A stretch of DNA of 64,000 bases. Source: G963678255 sp963678255 (GTDB lineage: Bacteria > Cloacimonadota > Cloacimonadia > Cloacimonadales > WRIO01). This document shows positions 17,824 through 27,724 of this stretch, piece by piece. How positions within the stretch are numbered: the stretch's first letter is position 1; each line of letters starts with the position of its first letter. The notes under the pieces were generated by a model. The model saw only the letters and a list, made by a program, of their open reading frames with translations, ran no database searches and had not been told where the DNA came from. Location of the stretch: positions 496,001-560,000 of the forward strand of contig OY782778.1 of the NCBI GenBank assembly GCA_963678255.2, given 5' to 3'. A program made the position numbers and the translations under genes.

Positions 17824-18264
17824 TTAATGAACAGTAAATTTAATATTTGTCAATAACTCTGGAGAATGAATATAGAGCTCCAAAGTTTGAGCTATAACTT
17901 TTTCTTGATAATCAGCAAAGCTCATCACTTCAATAAGAGTCGTAAGTGTAGGTAAATCAATCTGGTAATCCGTATCACTCAGATATAAGTATAGATGATA
18001 CATAATTCTCTCAAATATTTCGTAAGAGATTTGATCATTTTGAGTTAAACTATAAAAATAGTCAAAGGCATCTAAAGTCAGAATGCTTTTTTCCATTTCA
18101 CTCAATAAACGATAATGGCTATGGTCAGCCAGATCTTTATTTGAGAGATTAAAAGCTCTTTCTTGAGATAAAGGAGTGTCCTGATGAGTTGTCAGCTCAT
18201 CAATTTTTTTGATCACTTCCAATAAGTGTTTCAATTTAGATTTATCTATCTTTAATTTTTTCAT
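17824..18264 (-). CDS. DUF494/Smg-like protein (tentative)
   Basis: A 146-residue, acidic, mostly helical protein with no signal peptide. The central stretch (HYRLLSEMEKSILTLDAFDY) followed by 'ISYEIFERIMYHLYLY' and 'QIDLPTLTTLIEVM' resembles the Smg/DUF494 pattern. That pattern reads 'R.l..eEk..L...A..yL..L...gil....re.iIerAl', then 'vdLe.lK.lvlmVL'. Smg genes sit beside topA or dprA in many bacteria, and here it directly precedes topA. The family's function is unknown. The similarity is distant and judged by eye, so a purely hypothetical label is the alternative. Confidence 0.6.
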   Translation of the reverse strand: MKKLKIDKSKLKHLLEVIKKIDELTTHQDTPLSQERAFNLSNKDLADHSHYRLLSEMEKSILTLDAFDYFYSLTQNDQISYEIFERIMYHLYLYLSDTDYQIDLPTLTTLIEVMSFADYQEKVIAQTLELYIHSPELLTNIKFTVH

Positions 18265-18302
18265 ACTCTCTCAATCACTTTATTTTTAGATAATATAATC
18301 AA

Positions 18303-21300
18303 TTAATCTTCTTCGTCAAACGATTCCATCTTTCCGCAGCATTTTTTATATTTTAATCCGCTACCACAAGGGCAGGGATCATTTCTTCCGACTTTCATTA
18401 CATTTTTAATTGGTTTAAATTTAGGTTTTTCAATTTCTTCAGGTTCTTTTTTAGCAGAAGCTTGGGCAGACATTTTTTGGAACAGGGATAGATCTTCATG
18501 TCTTAAGATGGCTTTATCAAGGAGATTTTGAACATTTTCCTGAGTAACTATATAAGAATTAAAGACTCTTTTAACAGTTTGCTCATGAACACGGCTGATT
18601 AATTCTTCAAAGAGAATATAGCCTTCTTTTTTATATTCAATAAGTGGATCTTTGTTGGCATAAGAGCGGAAAGTGATTCCTTCTCTGAGGATATCCATTT
18701 CATGTAAATGGTCTCTCCATTCAGTATCCACAACTTCTAAAAGGCTTCTGCGTTCAATTTCACGCATAGCTTCAGTCCCTAACATTATTTCACGTTCTGC
18801 ATAGATTTTCATAGTATATTCAAGGAAGATATCATACAGCATTTCCTTGTTTAAGCGATCATTTTGGAATTCATCTTCAGGGATGTTAACGCCCATATTA
18901 CCGCCCAACCAGTTTGTTAAGCGTTCAAGAGGCCAATCTTCCGAATATTTAATATCTCCGATGGTTTTTTCGATTTGGTATTCGAGCATGCTTTCAATCA
19001 TATCAATCACATCATTTTTAAGTTCAAAACCTTTTATTACATTTCTTCGGTAGTTATAGATGACTTCTCTTTGCTGATTCATCACTTCATCATACTTAAT
19101 TAATTGCTTTCTAATCTCAAAATTCTGTCCTTCCACGCGTTTTTGAGCTTTTTCCACAGCACTCGTCATCCAGGGATGAGTAATGGCTTCTCCGCTTTTA
19201 ATTCCGGCTTTCATCATGATAGGAGCAATACGATCTGAACCGAATATTCTCATCAGATCATCTTCAAGAGATAGATAAAATCTAGAGGTACCTGGATCTC
19301 CCTGACGACCGGCACGACCTCTTAACTGTCTGTCAATACGGCGACTTTCATGTCGTTCGGTACCAATAATATGAAGGCCATCGACAGGGATGCCGAAAGG
19401 AAATTCTTCATTTACAGTTTTAGTATTTGAGCGATAGGCTTCTTTTTCTTTCGAAATAACACCCACTCCAAGTTTAATATCCGTACCACGACCAGCCATA
19501 TTTGTAGCAATGGTTACAGATCCTGGTTGTCCGGCACTGGCAATAATCTCAGCTTCTTTTTCATGGAATTTAGCATTAAGCACATTATGAGGGATTTTTT
19601 TACCTCTTAGCATACGACTGAGAATTTCACTGACTTCGACTGAAACAGTACCAACCAATACTGGTTTTTTCTGATTGTACCAATGTTCAATCTCTTGAAT
19701 AATGGCTACATATTTATCATTTTTGGTCATATAGATGACATCATCATAATCTATTCTGGTCATTTGTTCATTTGTAGGAATGACCCGGACAGGCATTTTA
19801 TAAATTTCGAGGAATTCACCTTCTTCAGTAATGGCTGTACCAGTCATACCCGAAAGTTTATCATACATACGGAAGTAATTTTGCAAGGTAATCGTAGCAT
19901 AAGTTTGAGTAGCTTCTTCAATTTCAACACTTTCCTTTGCTTCTAAAGCCTGATGTAAGCCGTCACTAAATCTTCTACCGGGCATCATACGACCGGTGAA
20001 TTCATCAACGATCATAACCTTGTTGTCCATAACCACATATTCATTGTCTTTTTCAAAGAGGGTGTAAGCTTTAATTAACTGAGAGATATTGTGTAAATAC
20101 TCATTTTTTTCAATGAATTGTGATGTTTTCTTTTCTTTCAGTTTTTGTTTTTCTTCTAAGTTGAGATTATCTTGAGATTCAATGATTTTTAGTTGTTCAT
20201 CAAGTTGTTCAATAACAAATAGATCAGGATAAATTTTAGAGATTTCAGTTTGACCTTTATCGCATAAATCAGCACCATGATTAGCTTCATCCACAACGAA
20301 AAAGAGCTCTGCGTCAAGTTCATGCAGTTTTTTATCTCTGAGTAATACACCTTCATAGTCTTGCACAAGCTTTTTCAAGTCGTGTTCCTGCATAAGTTTT
20401 TGAAAGGCTTTATTTTTAGGAGATCCTCTTTTCACAAGGAGTAAGAGTCTGCCAAGACGTTCTGATTGTTCACTAGTATAACCGGATTCTTTTTCTAAGG
20501 CTCTAATTTCAGAAAGGAATTTTTGAATAAGCTGGTTTTGTGTGTGAACTAATCTTTGGATCAAGGGATTTATATCAGTATAGTAATTTTTGCTATCTGC
20601 AACAGGTCCGGATATAATCAAAGGAGTTCTTGCTTCATCAATAAGAACAGAATCTGCTTCATCAATAATAGCAAAAAAGTGACTTCTTTGCGAGAGTTGT
20701 CGAGGGCTAACAGCCATATTATCTCTTAAATAATCAAAGCCAAATTCGCTATTTGTTCCGTAAGTGATATCGCAATTATAAGCCTCTCTTCGATTTTCAG
20801 GTTCAAGATTTGTAATAATTTTCCCAACAGTGATGTTATGGAATTCAAATATTGGGTACATCCATTCCGCATCACGCTGAACCAAATAATCATTTACGGT
20901 GACTAAGTGAACTCCTCGCCCAGTAAGAGCATTTAAAAATAATGGTAAGGTTGCAACAAGCGTTTTACCCTCACCAGTAGCCATTTCAGAGATTGTGCCC
21001 TGATGTAAGGCAATACCGCCAATGAGCTGTACATCAAAGGGAACCATGTCCCAACGCATTAAATGACCTCTGACCATATACTCATGTCCTACCAATCGGC
21101 GGCAAGTATCTTTCACTATGGCAAAGACTTCAACAAGAAACTCGTCAAGGATCTCTTGTGTCACATCTTTTAATTCTTTTTTTAATACATCAATTTTAAT
21201 GCTAAGACTATCTTTTAGCTTGTCTTCTTTGGCATCATGATATTCTTTTTGAGTTTTTACAATATCATTTTCAATGACGATGAGTTTATCATAGATTTCA

Positions 21301-21455
21301 GCTTTGATTTCCTGAATTCTGTCTTTAATTTCTTGATCAGATTTTACTTGAAGAGTTGAATACAAATCATTAATTAATTCAAGAACAGGTAAAACCTTCT
21401 TGTATTCCTTTGTGTGTCTATCCCCAAATATCTTTTTAATAAGTTTATCAAACAT
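18303..21455 (-). CDS. secA: Preprotein translocase ATPase SecA
   Basis: The 1050-residue motor drives Sec-dependent export. Walker A is MATGEGKT (residues 158-165), Walker B IDEADSVLIDEARTPLIISG. Other marks are the GTNSEFGFDYLRDNM and GRGTDIKLG motifs and QLRGRAGRQGDPG. A C-terminal SEC-C zinc motif, GRNDPCPCGSGLKYKKCCG, is the SecB/ribosome-binding tail. It is about 150-200 residues longer than E. coli SecA. One coiled insertion lies near residues 50-105 and another charged one near 290-440 (between the DEAD box and preprotein cross-linking regions), as in other FCB-group SecA proteins. GAGGTAG precedes the ATG. First gene of a four-gene minus-strand run. Confidence 0.97.
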   Translation of the reverse strand: MFDKLIKKIFGDRHTKEYKKVLPVLELINDLYSTLQVKSDQEIKDRIQEIKAEIYDKLIVIENDIVKTQKEYHDAKEDKLKDSLSIKIDVLKKELKDVTQEILDEFLVEVFAIVKDTCRRLVGHEYMVRGHLMRWDMVPFDVQLIGGIALHQGTISEMATGEGKTLVATLPLFLNALTGRGVHLVTVNDYLVQRDAEWMYPIFEFHNITVGKIITNLEPENRREAYNCDITYGTNSEFGFDYLRDNMAVSPRQLSQRSHFFAIIDEADSVLIDEARTPLIISGPVADSKNYYTDINPLIQRLVHTQNQLIQKFLSEIRALEKESGYTSEQSERLGRLLLLVKRGSPKNKAFQKLMQEHDLKKLVQDYEGVLLRDKKLHELDAELFFVVDEANHGADLCDKGQTEISKIYPDLFVIEQLDEQLKIIESQDNLNLEEKQKLKEKKTSQFIEKNEYLHNISQLIKAYTLFEKDNEYVVMDNKVMIVDEFTGRMMPGRRFSDGLHQALEAKESVEIEEATQTYATITLQNYFRMYDKLSGMTGTAITEEGEFLEIYKMPVRVIPTNEQMTRIDYDDVIYMTKNDKYVAIIQEIEHWYNQKKPVLVGTVSVEVSEILSRMLRGKKIPHNVLNAKFHEKEAEIIASAGQPGSVTIATNMAGRGTDIKLGVGVISKEKEAYRSNTKTVNEEFPFGIPVDGLHIIGTERHESRRIDRQLRGRAGRQGDPGTSRFYLSLEDDLMRIFGSDRIAPIMMKAGIKSGEAITHPWMTSAVEKAQKRVEGQNFEIRKQLIKYDEVMNQQREVIYNYRRNVIKGFELKNDVIDMIESMLEYQIEKTIGDIKYSEDWPLERLTNWLGGNMGVNIPEDEFQNDRLNKEMLYDIFLEYTMKIYAEREIMLGTEAMREIERRSLLEVVDTEWRDHLHEMDILREGITFRSYANKDPLIEYKKEGYILFEELISRVHEQTVKRVFNSYIVTQENVQNLLDKAILRHEDLSLFQKMSAQASAKKEPEEIEKPKFKPIKNVMKVGRNDPCPCGSGLKYKKCCGKMESFDEED

Positions 21456-21500
21456 AGTAACTACCTCATTTAATGATCTACAGACAACTGTGACTTAAAC

Positions 21501-21526
21501 AGTATAATTGTCAATAAAAATGTCAA
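21501..21526 (-). promoter_or_regulatory. Possible secA promoter
   Basis: On the minus strand TTGACA (21521-21526) precedes TATACT (21501-21506), but the spacer is only 14 bp. A second TTGACA (21509-21514) lies in between. Both boxes match consensus well but the spacing is poor, so the call is tentative. Confidence 0.35.
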
Positions 21527-22041
21527 ATAGGGACTTGAATTGGTATATCTACTTGTACAAAAAACCTAAATGGAACGCATAATTATATTATTTTAGAATT
21601 GGATAAAGATTTATAGGTTAAGAAGGAAATAATGTTGTTAATGTATGGAAATAAATATAGTTAGATTAATTGTAGGAAGTTAAAGGCATAATACTATTAT
21701 AGTATCATAAAAAAGTCAGGTATCTCCAAGCAAGGAGTAAGGTCTAAGTAGGATATCAGTAAAAGAGAAGTTAAAAAGAAAAGGAGAATAGTATCTTTTA
21801 GTATGCCATAAGCACCAAGGGAAAAAGGATTTAGGAAGGAGATAGCAGGTAGGAAGAATTGAATTAGGGAAGAGACAATAAAGATTCTTTTCATACCTTG
21901 AAGCTTGTAGCTTACAAAGTAACAATTACAAAAGAAACTAAACAAGAATATAAACAATACAACTATATAATTCTTGACAAATATACAAAAAAGGTTGAAT
22001 AGTAAAAAAAAGTAAGAATAAAATTAAAAAGGGATATATAA
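21527..22041. other. Gene-free AT-rich intergenic region
   Basis: About 515 bp between divergent genes. The plus strand is strikingly purine-rich at 21610-21960. A hydrophobic minus-strand frame (21697-21957) begins with TTG and lacks a ribosome binding site, so it is not called. TTGACA at 21974-21979 could be the -35 box of the TetR gene, but no good -10 is placed 16-18 bp downstream. Confidence 0.5.
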
Positions 22042-22647
22042 ATGGATTTTATAAAATTAATAGACAAGGACATGAATATTAAGGAGCAACAATTATTAGA
22101 AAAGGGCTTTCAGTTATTTAGTCGTTATGGGTTTCACCGGATAAGTATAGATGAATTATGCAAGTCATCGAATGTGAGTAAGATGACTTTTTATAAATAT
22201 TATTCTAATAAAGAGAGTTTATTTTTAAGGATCGTTTGTTTAGTTTTTGATGATTTACAGATACAGATAGAGAAGATATTGAATTCAGAGTGTGGAATCA
22301 AAGAAAAATTAGATCAAATATCTTTAACCAATCAAGGAATGTTAAAATCATTGGGAGAAGAAATGATAAAAAATGCACTTCACTTAACACAAGTAAAGGA
22401 GTATTTAGATGAAAAATCTAGAATAACCTGGGGGTTATTGAACCAATTTTTAAAGGTAGAACAGAGTAAAGGGACGATCAATCCCCGAATAAATCTAAAT
22501 ATTTTGAATATATTTTTAAATGAAATCAATAATTTGTTTCAAAATGAGAAGTTTTCAGGAGTTTTTGAGAATTCAGAACAAATGATAGATCAGATCAATG
22601 AACTGATCATTTATGGATTATTAGTTCGAACAAAGGCAGATCAATGA
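22042..22647 (+). CDS. TetR/AcrR-family transcriptional regulator
   Basis: A 201-residue protein. The N-terminal TetR helix-turn-helix (FQLFSRYGFHRISIDELCKS, then SNVSKMTFYKYYSNKESLF) is clear; the rest is the variable ligand-binding helical domain. It is the first gene of a six-gene plus-strand cassette and overlaps the next start by 4 bp (ATGA), so it probably regulates its own export operon. GGGA seven bases before the ATG at 22042 supports that start; an internal ATG at 22072 lies closer to the HTH and is the alternative. The inducing ligand cannot be read from sequence. Confidence 0.88.
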   Translation: MDFIKLIDKDMNIKEQQLLEKGFQLFSRYGFHRISIDELCKSSNVSKMTFYKYYSNKESLFLRIVCLVFDDLQIQIEKILNSECGIKEKLDQISLTNQGMLKSLGEEMIKNALHLTQVKEYLDEKSRITWGLLNQFLKVEQSKGTINPRINLNILNIFLNEINNLFQNEKFSGVFENSEQMIDQINELIIYGLLVRTKADQ

Positions 22648-23714
22648 GAAAAATAGCTTTTATAATTGTTTTTATGGTGTCATTATCATGTTATGGACAT
22701 GTGAACAAAATAAACTGGTCATTAAAAAACAGACTTAGCGGAGAAGGTTATTTTAGCCGGCAATACGATGGATTTGGGATGAATTTTGAATGGTTACCTG
22801 AAGCTTCATTAAGTTATAATATTTCTGATGTGAACGAAATACATGCAGAATTCAGCTATTTAAGTCAAGCGGGGGTCCTTTTTAATACATTGGCAGATGA
22901 GACCAATAAGCATGGAGAGCCTTATCGGTATTGGGTAAGGTTTAGTTCTCCCACTACAGAAACACGTATAGGTTTACAACAAATAAATTTTGGAGAAGCT
23001 AAGATATACCGTCCTCTTCAATGGTTTGATCAAATCAATCCAACCGACAATAATTTAACAACGCATGGGGTTAAAGCAGTTTTACTAAAATCGAGCACAA
23101 TAGAAAATCAGAATATCTGGTTATGGGGAGTATTAGATGAAAACTCATATTCCAATAAGAATAATTATGATATTGGAGGAAGAATTCAAGTGCCAATAAC
23201 AACAGGAGAAGCAGGCATCAGCTTTAGTCAGCAAGAAATAATAAAAAGGTACAAAAATCAAAAATGTAAGACAAGCATTGGAATTGATGCCAGAATGGAT
23301 TATGCTATGGGTCTGTGGATAGAAAGTTCAATATCCACAACTAATGATTATTATTTATACAAGGGGAGATTGCGCGAACTAAACACTACAATTGGGACAG
23401 ATTATACTTTTAATATAGGTGAGGGGATTTATACCGTCCTTGAAATCAATCGAAAGGGTTATGCAGAAAGTGGATATTTAGAGTTTGATAAGAATAATTC
23501 TGACAATATCGGTATCATGACAAACTATCCAAACAATATAAATCAATCAATTAATACACTATCACAATTTGATGTTTCTAATGGATCAAATAATCAAACA
23601 ATCTTTTTGAGGAATGTTAATGATTATACTTCAACTGATCTTGGTTTTAGTTATATTGATGAAAACAAGAAATCATATTCAATAGTGTATATAAAATTAA
23701 ATTATTATTTTTAA
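22644..23714 (+). CDS. Putative outer-membrane beta-barrel protein of the export cassette
   Basis: A 356-residue protein with a signal peptide (MRKIAFIIVFMVSLSCYGH). Many alternating amphipathic strands follow and the protein ends in a terminal phenylalanine (LNYYF), the usual beta-barrel end. No named family is recognised. A DUF1302-like or porin-like barrel is possible because such genes accompany LolA-like and permease genes elsewhere. Cotranscribed with the TetR gene (4-bp overlap) and 13 bp before the ABC ATPase. Inferred role: the outer-membrane station of the transport route. Confidence 0.65.
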   Translation: MRKIAFIIVFMVSLSCYGHVNKINWSLKNRLSGEGYFSRQYDGFGMNFEWLPEASLSYNISDVNEIHAEFSYLSQAGVLFNTLADETNKHGEPYRYWVRFSSPTTETRIGLQQINFGEAKIYRPLQWFDQINPTDNNLTTHGVKAVLLKSSTIENQNIWLWGVLDENSYSNKNNYDIGGRIQVPITTGEAGISFSQQEIIKRYKNQKCKTSIGIDARMDYAMGLWIESSISTTNDYYLYKGRLRELNTTIGTDYTFNIGEGIYTVLEINRKGYAESGYLEFDKNNSDNIGIMTNYPNNINQSINTLSQFDVSNGSNNQTIFLRNVNDYTSTDLGFSYIDENKKSYSIVYIKLNYYF

Positions 23715-23727
23715 TACAAGGAAGATT

Positions 23728-24426
23728 ATGAATAAGATAATTGTTGAAATAGACCAAATGAGTAAAACATATCAATCTGGTGACATAGATTTTATAGCTT
23801 TAAAAGAGATTACAACCAAAGTCATTCAGGGAGAATTTACAGGGATAGTTGGACCAAGCGGTTCAGGAAAGACGACTCTTTTGAATATAATAGGTTCTCT
23901 TGATATGCCGACAAAAGGAAGAGTAGAAGTCATTGGGCACAACATATCGAGTTTAACAGCAAGAGAATCTGCAGAAATGAGAAGAAAATCTATAGGGTTT
24001 ATCTTTCAAACATACAATTTACTTCCAGTATATAGTGTCTATGAAAATGTAGAATTTCCCTTGTTATTATTAAAAATGGGCGATAAAGAGAGAAAGAAAG
24101 CAGTCATGAAAGCTGTTGAATGGGTTGGATTGACCGACAAGTTAAAGTCAAGACCCTCTCATTTATCTGGTGGGCAATGCCAGAGAGTAGCCATAGCCAG
24201 AGCGATGGTAAAAGATCCAATGCTTGTCTTGGCAGACGAGCCGACAGCAAATTTGGATGCAGAGAATTCACATCGAATACTGGAAACAATGCAAGATTTG
24301 AATAAAAGTTTAGGCACCACCTTTTTGTTCTCAACTCATGATCCTAAGGTAATTTCTTATTTAAAACGAGTTATTACTTTAAATGATGGCAGGATAGTCA
24401 GTGATGATAATAAAATTAGCCGTTAG
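23728..24426 (+). CDS. LolD/MacB-type ABC transporter ATPase
   Basis: A 232-residue ATPase with every catalytic motif intact: Walker A GPSGSGKTT (42-50), Q-loop FIFQTYNLLP, signature LSGGQCQR, Walker B LVLADEPTANLD, and H-loop STHD. The 'RKSIGFIFQ.YNLLP' and 'DEPTANLD' texture is that of the LolD/MacB/FtsE subfamily that powers FtsX-type permeases. It precedes two such permeases, the first overlapping it by 26 bp. Expected to energise lipoprotein or lipid-like export from the inner membrane; the substrate is unknown. Confidence 0.93.
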   Translation: MNKIIVEIDQMSKTYQSGDIDFIALKEITTKVIQGEFTGIVGPSGSGKTTLLNIIGSLDMPTKGRVEVIGHNISSLTARESAEMRRKSIGFIFQTYNLLPVYSVYENVEFPLLLLKMGDKERKKAVMKAVEWVGLTDKLKSRPSHLSGGQCQRVAIARAMVKDPMLVLADEPTANLDAENSHRILETMQDLNKSLGTTFLFSTHDPKVISYLKRVITLNDGRIVSDDNKISR

Positions 24427-25573
24427 AAACATTGTTGGTAATGGTTGGCGAAGTCTGATCAATATGATCATATTTTCTATAGTCATGATAGGTATGATCT
24501 GGATGCAATCGATGTATTATAGTTGGATAAAGTTAGCTGAAACAGAAGCAAAAGATTGGGAGATTGGTACAGGACAATATCAGGAGACACGATATAATCG
24601 ATTTGATTCATTTAGCTGGGACAAATCATTTTCAGAAATACCAGACTCCTTTAATGAGTTGATAAAAAAGAACTTGTCTGTTCCCATACTAATCAGTCCA
24701 TCCGTTATATATCCGAATGGTCGAATGTCTTCTGCAATAATAAAAGGGATTCCATTTAATCAGCAGGTTTTAAAACTTCCCACAGTCATATTGAAGGCTA
24801 AGGAAGGGATAGAAATTCCAACTATGATAGGGACCATGATGGCAAAGAATTGCAGATTAAAAAAGGGAGATGTTTTTACTGCCAGGTTAAAAGATCAATA
24901 TGGAAGCTATAATACAGTAGATCTTAGAGTTGCAACAATCATGAACACCCCGGTACCTACAACAGATGCTGGTCAGATATGGATTGATTTAAAGGTACTA
25001 CAAGACCTAAAGCAAGCACCCAACATTGCTAGTATTCTTGTGATGAGAGAAAAGACAAAAATTACACTAAGTACAGATCATTGGAGATTTGTAACACCAG
25101 ACAGTTTATTGGCAGATTTATATAAGATCGAAGAAACAGAAAGAGGACAACAGATGATCATCTTTGCTTTATTATTATTTTTAGCCATGATTGCCATCTT
25201 TGACACACAGGTATTATCCTTGTTTAAACGACGAAAAGAGATTGGAATGTTATCCGCTTTAGGCATGACAAAAGGGGAGATAATAACCTTATTTACAGTT
25301 GAAGGCGTTTTATACATGGTATTTTCGATCTTTTTTACTATCATATTGGGATTTCCACTTTTTTATTATTATGCAGTGGTAGGATATAAGATGCCCAAAA
25401 GTTTTGATGGAATGGGAATAGCAGGGATGAGTGATGCGATTCATTTTTCTTACCCTCCACATATTATCCTGGGTACTTTTTTATTAGTATTTGTTTTAAC
25501 TGTTTTTGTTAGTTGGATTCCTGCATTAAGAATTTTAAAATTAAAACCAACTGAAGCATTGAAGGGGAAATGA
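24401..25573 (+). CDS. FtsX-family ABC permease (first of pair)
   Basis: A 390-residue protein. An N-terminal helix (SLINMIIFSIVMIGMIWM) is followed by a periplasmic domain of about 200 residues. Three C-terminal helices carry the FtsX motif LFKRRKEIGMLSALGMTKGEIITLF and the ending WIPALRILKLKPTEALKGK, as in LolC/LolE. The start overlaps the ATPase gene by 26 bp, indicating translational coupling. With the next gene it probably makes a heterodimeric permease, like LolCE. Confidence 0.9.
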   Translation: MMIIKLAVRNIVGNGWRSLINMIIFSIVMIGMIWMQSMYYSWIKLAETEAKDWEIGTGQYQETRYNRFDSFSWDKSFSEIPDSFNELIKKNLSVPILISPSVIYPNGRMSSAIIKGIPFNQQVLKLPTVILKAKEGIEIPTMIGTMMAKNCRLKKGDVFTARLKDQYGSYNTVDLRVATIMNTPVPTTDAGQIWIDLKVLQDLKQAPNIASILVMREKTKITLSTDHWRFVTPDSLLADLYKIEETERGQQMIIFALLLFLAMIAIFDTQVLSLFKRRKEIGMLSALGMTKGEIITLFTVEGVLYMVFSIFFTIILGFPLFYYYAVVGYKMPKSFDGMGIAGMSDAIHFSYPPHIILGTFLLVFVLTVFVSWIPALRILKLKPTEALKGK

Positions 25574-25586
25574 TCATGAGGTTTTT

Positions 25587-26858
25587 ATGTTGAAATTCTT
25601 ATTGAAGGGATTGATAAGAGATAAAAGCAGGAGTTTATTCCCAATCATTGTTGTTTCATCAGGAGTCTTAATCATTGTATATTTTCTTGCCTTTATGGGT
25701 GGTTATCAGAATGGGATGATCCGGCAAAATGCACGATATGATACAGGTCATGTAAAAATAGTCACAAAAGCTTATTCTGAGCTAATCAATCAAAAACCAT
25801 ATGATTTAGGATTTTTAGATTTAGGTGATGCATTGAAGGTTTGGGAGAAGGAATATCCTGAATTTAATTTTGTACAAAGAATAAATTTTGGAGCATTACT
25901 AGATGTCCCGAATGAACAAGGAGAAACAAAAACTCAGGGGGAAGTTGTCGGTTATGGGTTAGATCTATTAAACTCAACATTAGACATAGAGAATCTTAAT
26001 CTTGATAAGGCTTTGGTAAAAGGTAGTTTGATTAAGAAAGCAGGGGAGATCCTAGTCAGTGATCAAAGCTTTAATAGATTAGGTTTAAAGCTTGGAGATA
26101 AAGTCACTTTAATTGGATCAACAGTATATGGATCCATGAGTTTTCAGAATTTTATAATTTGTGGAACAGTAAATTTTGGTTTTGAGATGTTAGATCGTGG
26201 GGCAGTCATTGCGGACCTAAGTGATATCAGGCAATTTTTAGATATGTCAAATGGTTGTGGAGAAATCTTAGGGTTTTTGAAAAAGGGTAATTATTCACAA
26301 GATAAAGTAGATAAAGTTAAAACAGATTTTAATCATAAATATCGAAAAGAGAAAGATGATTTTTCACCTGAAATGCTTACTTTAACAGACCAGAATAATT
26401 TAGGAGCCATGTTGAAGATGATGAGCTTATCCATGAATATTATTAATGTGGTATTTATTGTAATATTAGGGATAGTTCTGTGGAATTCAGGGTTGATGAA
26501 TGGGATCCGACGGTATGGGGAAATAGGTATCCGTTTAGCGATGGGCGAAGAGAAAGGACATGTTTACCTTTCTTTGGTGGGAGAGTCATTAATTATCGGA
26601 ATAACAGGGTCATTAATCGGTGTTTTTTTAGGTATTTTAGTGAATATATATTTTAGTAAATATGGAATGGACATAAGTGCTTATAATCGAGAGTCTTCGA
26701 TATTAGTAGAAAATGTCATCTATTCATCTCTGGATTTTAAATCTTGTTTACTAGGATTTATTCCTGGAGTAGTTTCGACCTTATCAGGGTCATTATTAGC
26801 AGGATTGGTCATATTTAAGAGAAAAACATCTCAATTATTTAAGGAGTTAGAAGTATGA
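25587..26858 (+). CDS. FtsX-family ABC permease (second of pair)
   Basis: A 423-residue protein with the same layout as the preceding gene. It has an N-terminal helix (RSLFPIIVVSSGVLIIVYFL), a large periplasmic domain and three C-terminal helices. RRYGEIGIRLAMGEEKGHVY is the FtsX coupling segment. The sequence differs clearly from the first permease, so they are a heteromeric pair and not a recent duplication. It overlaps the LolA-like gene by 4 bp (ATGA). The usual LolC-type C-terminal 'P..ALR.E' ending is replaced by a longer basic tail (FKRKTSQLFKELEV). Confidence 0.88.
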   Translation: MLKFLLKGLIRDKSRSLFPIIVVSSGVLIIVYFLAFMGGYQNGMIRQNARYDTGHVKIVTKAYSELINQKPYDLGFLDLGDALKVWEKEYPEFNFVQRINFGALLDVPNEQGETKTQGEVVGYGLDLLNSTLDIENLNLDKALVKGSLIKKAGEILVSDQSFNRLGLKLGDKVTLIGSTVYGSMSFQNFIICGTVNFGFEMLDRGAVIADLSDIRQFLDMSNGCGEILGFLKKGNYSQDKVDKVKTDFNHKYRKEKDDFSPEMLTLTDQNNLGAMLKMMSLSMNIINVVFIVILGIVLWNSGLMNGIRRYGEIGIRLAMGEEKGHVYLSLVGESLIIGITGSLIGVFLGILVNIYFSKYGMDISAYNRESSILVENVIYSSLDFKSCLLGFIPGVVSTLSGSLLAGLVIFKRKTSQLFKELEV

Positions 26859-27595
26859 GGAAAGCAATAACAACATTTATGATAATATTTGGTTTTATTC
26901 TTCAGGTTTTTGCAGAAGAGAGTGCCATTTCGATTTTAAAAGCAGTAGATGAAAACATGCTTTCTTCCACATCAAAAGCCAGTACAACGATGATAATCCA
27001 TACAAGGCGAGGAAGCCGAACGATCAGTTCAATTAATTATTCACAGGGCAATGACAGATTTTTTAGTGAATATACAGCACCTGTTCGAGAAAAGGGAACA
27101 AAGATGTTAAAGTTAAAGAATTCTTTATGGATATATGAGCCAAGTTCAGATAGGACAATACAGATTTCACAAAACATGATGCGCCAATCAGTAATGGGTT
27201 CTGATTTATCTTATGAAGACTTTATGGAGACTTTAAGTTTGCTTGACATATATAATGCAGAGATTGAGAAAGAGATAGTTTATGACAAAAGAGATTGTTA
27301 TGAGCTGAAATTAACAGCCAAAAAAGAAGGGGTAAATTACCCAATTCGTAAACAGGTCATTGATAAGGAGTGGAAGGTAGTATTGTATGAAGAATTATTT
27401 TCAAAGACAGGGAAACAATTAAAGACGATTCATTCGAGTGGGATAAAAAAAATAGATGGAAGATGGTATCCAAGCAAGATGGTATTTAAGGATGTATTAA
27501 AAGAGGGATCAGGGACAGAATTTCTTATTGACAAAATCGAATTTGATGTTATATTATCAGAGAGCATATTTTCGAAAGCGAATTTAAGAAAATAG
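26855..27595 (+). CDS. Outer-membrane lipoprotein-sorting (LolA-like, COG2834) periplasmic protein
   Basis: A 246-residue protein with a signal peptide (MRKAITTFMIIFGFILQVFAEE). The body matches the COG2834 'outer membrane lipoprotein-sorting protein' type. It shows repeated long antiparallel strands, the 'FSEYTAPVREKGTKMLKL' stretch, 'LWIYEPSSDRTIQIS', 'SDLSYEDF' and 'YPSKMVFKDVL'. LolA-fold proteins carry a hydrophobic cargo across the periplasm. Last gene of the cassette, with no spacing from the permeases, so it is likely the shuttle between permease pair and outer-membrane barrel. The cargo might be a lipoprotein, lipid or hydrophobic drug. Confidence 0.8.
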   Translation: MRKAITTFMIIFGFILQVFAEESAISILKAVDENMLSSTSKASTTMIIHTRRGSRTISSINYSQGNDRFFSEYTAPVREKGTKMLKLKNSLWIYEPSSDRTIQISQNMMRQSVMGSDLSYEDFMETLSLLDIYNAEIEKEIVYDKRDCYELKLTAKKEGVNYPIRKQVIDKEWKVVLYEELFSKTGKQLKTIHSSGIKKIDGRWYPSKMVFKDVLKEGSGTEFLIDKIEFDVILSESIFSKANLRK

Positions 27596-27724
27596 AGTGA
27601 TAATTAGTAGTAAATACAATAATAATAAATTGAAAGACCGTCATTTACTGATTTTAACTTGACGGAATTTCATTAATTTAATTTTTTGACTTAGTGGATT
27701 AATTAATTAAAAGAAAGGTTTTTA

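Noticed and set aside
21718..21755. Similarity of 'atctccaag-aagga' text at about 21723 and 52935
   Set aside because: The match is short and gapped, about two thirds identical, and not clearly above chance in purine-rich intergenic DNA.
21697..21957. Hydrophobic 86-codon minus-strand frame upstream of the TetR gene
   Set aside because: It starts with TTG, has no ribosome binding site, and its hydrophobicity is explained by the purine-rich opposite strand.
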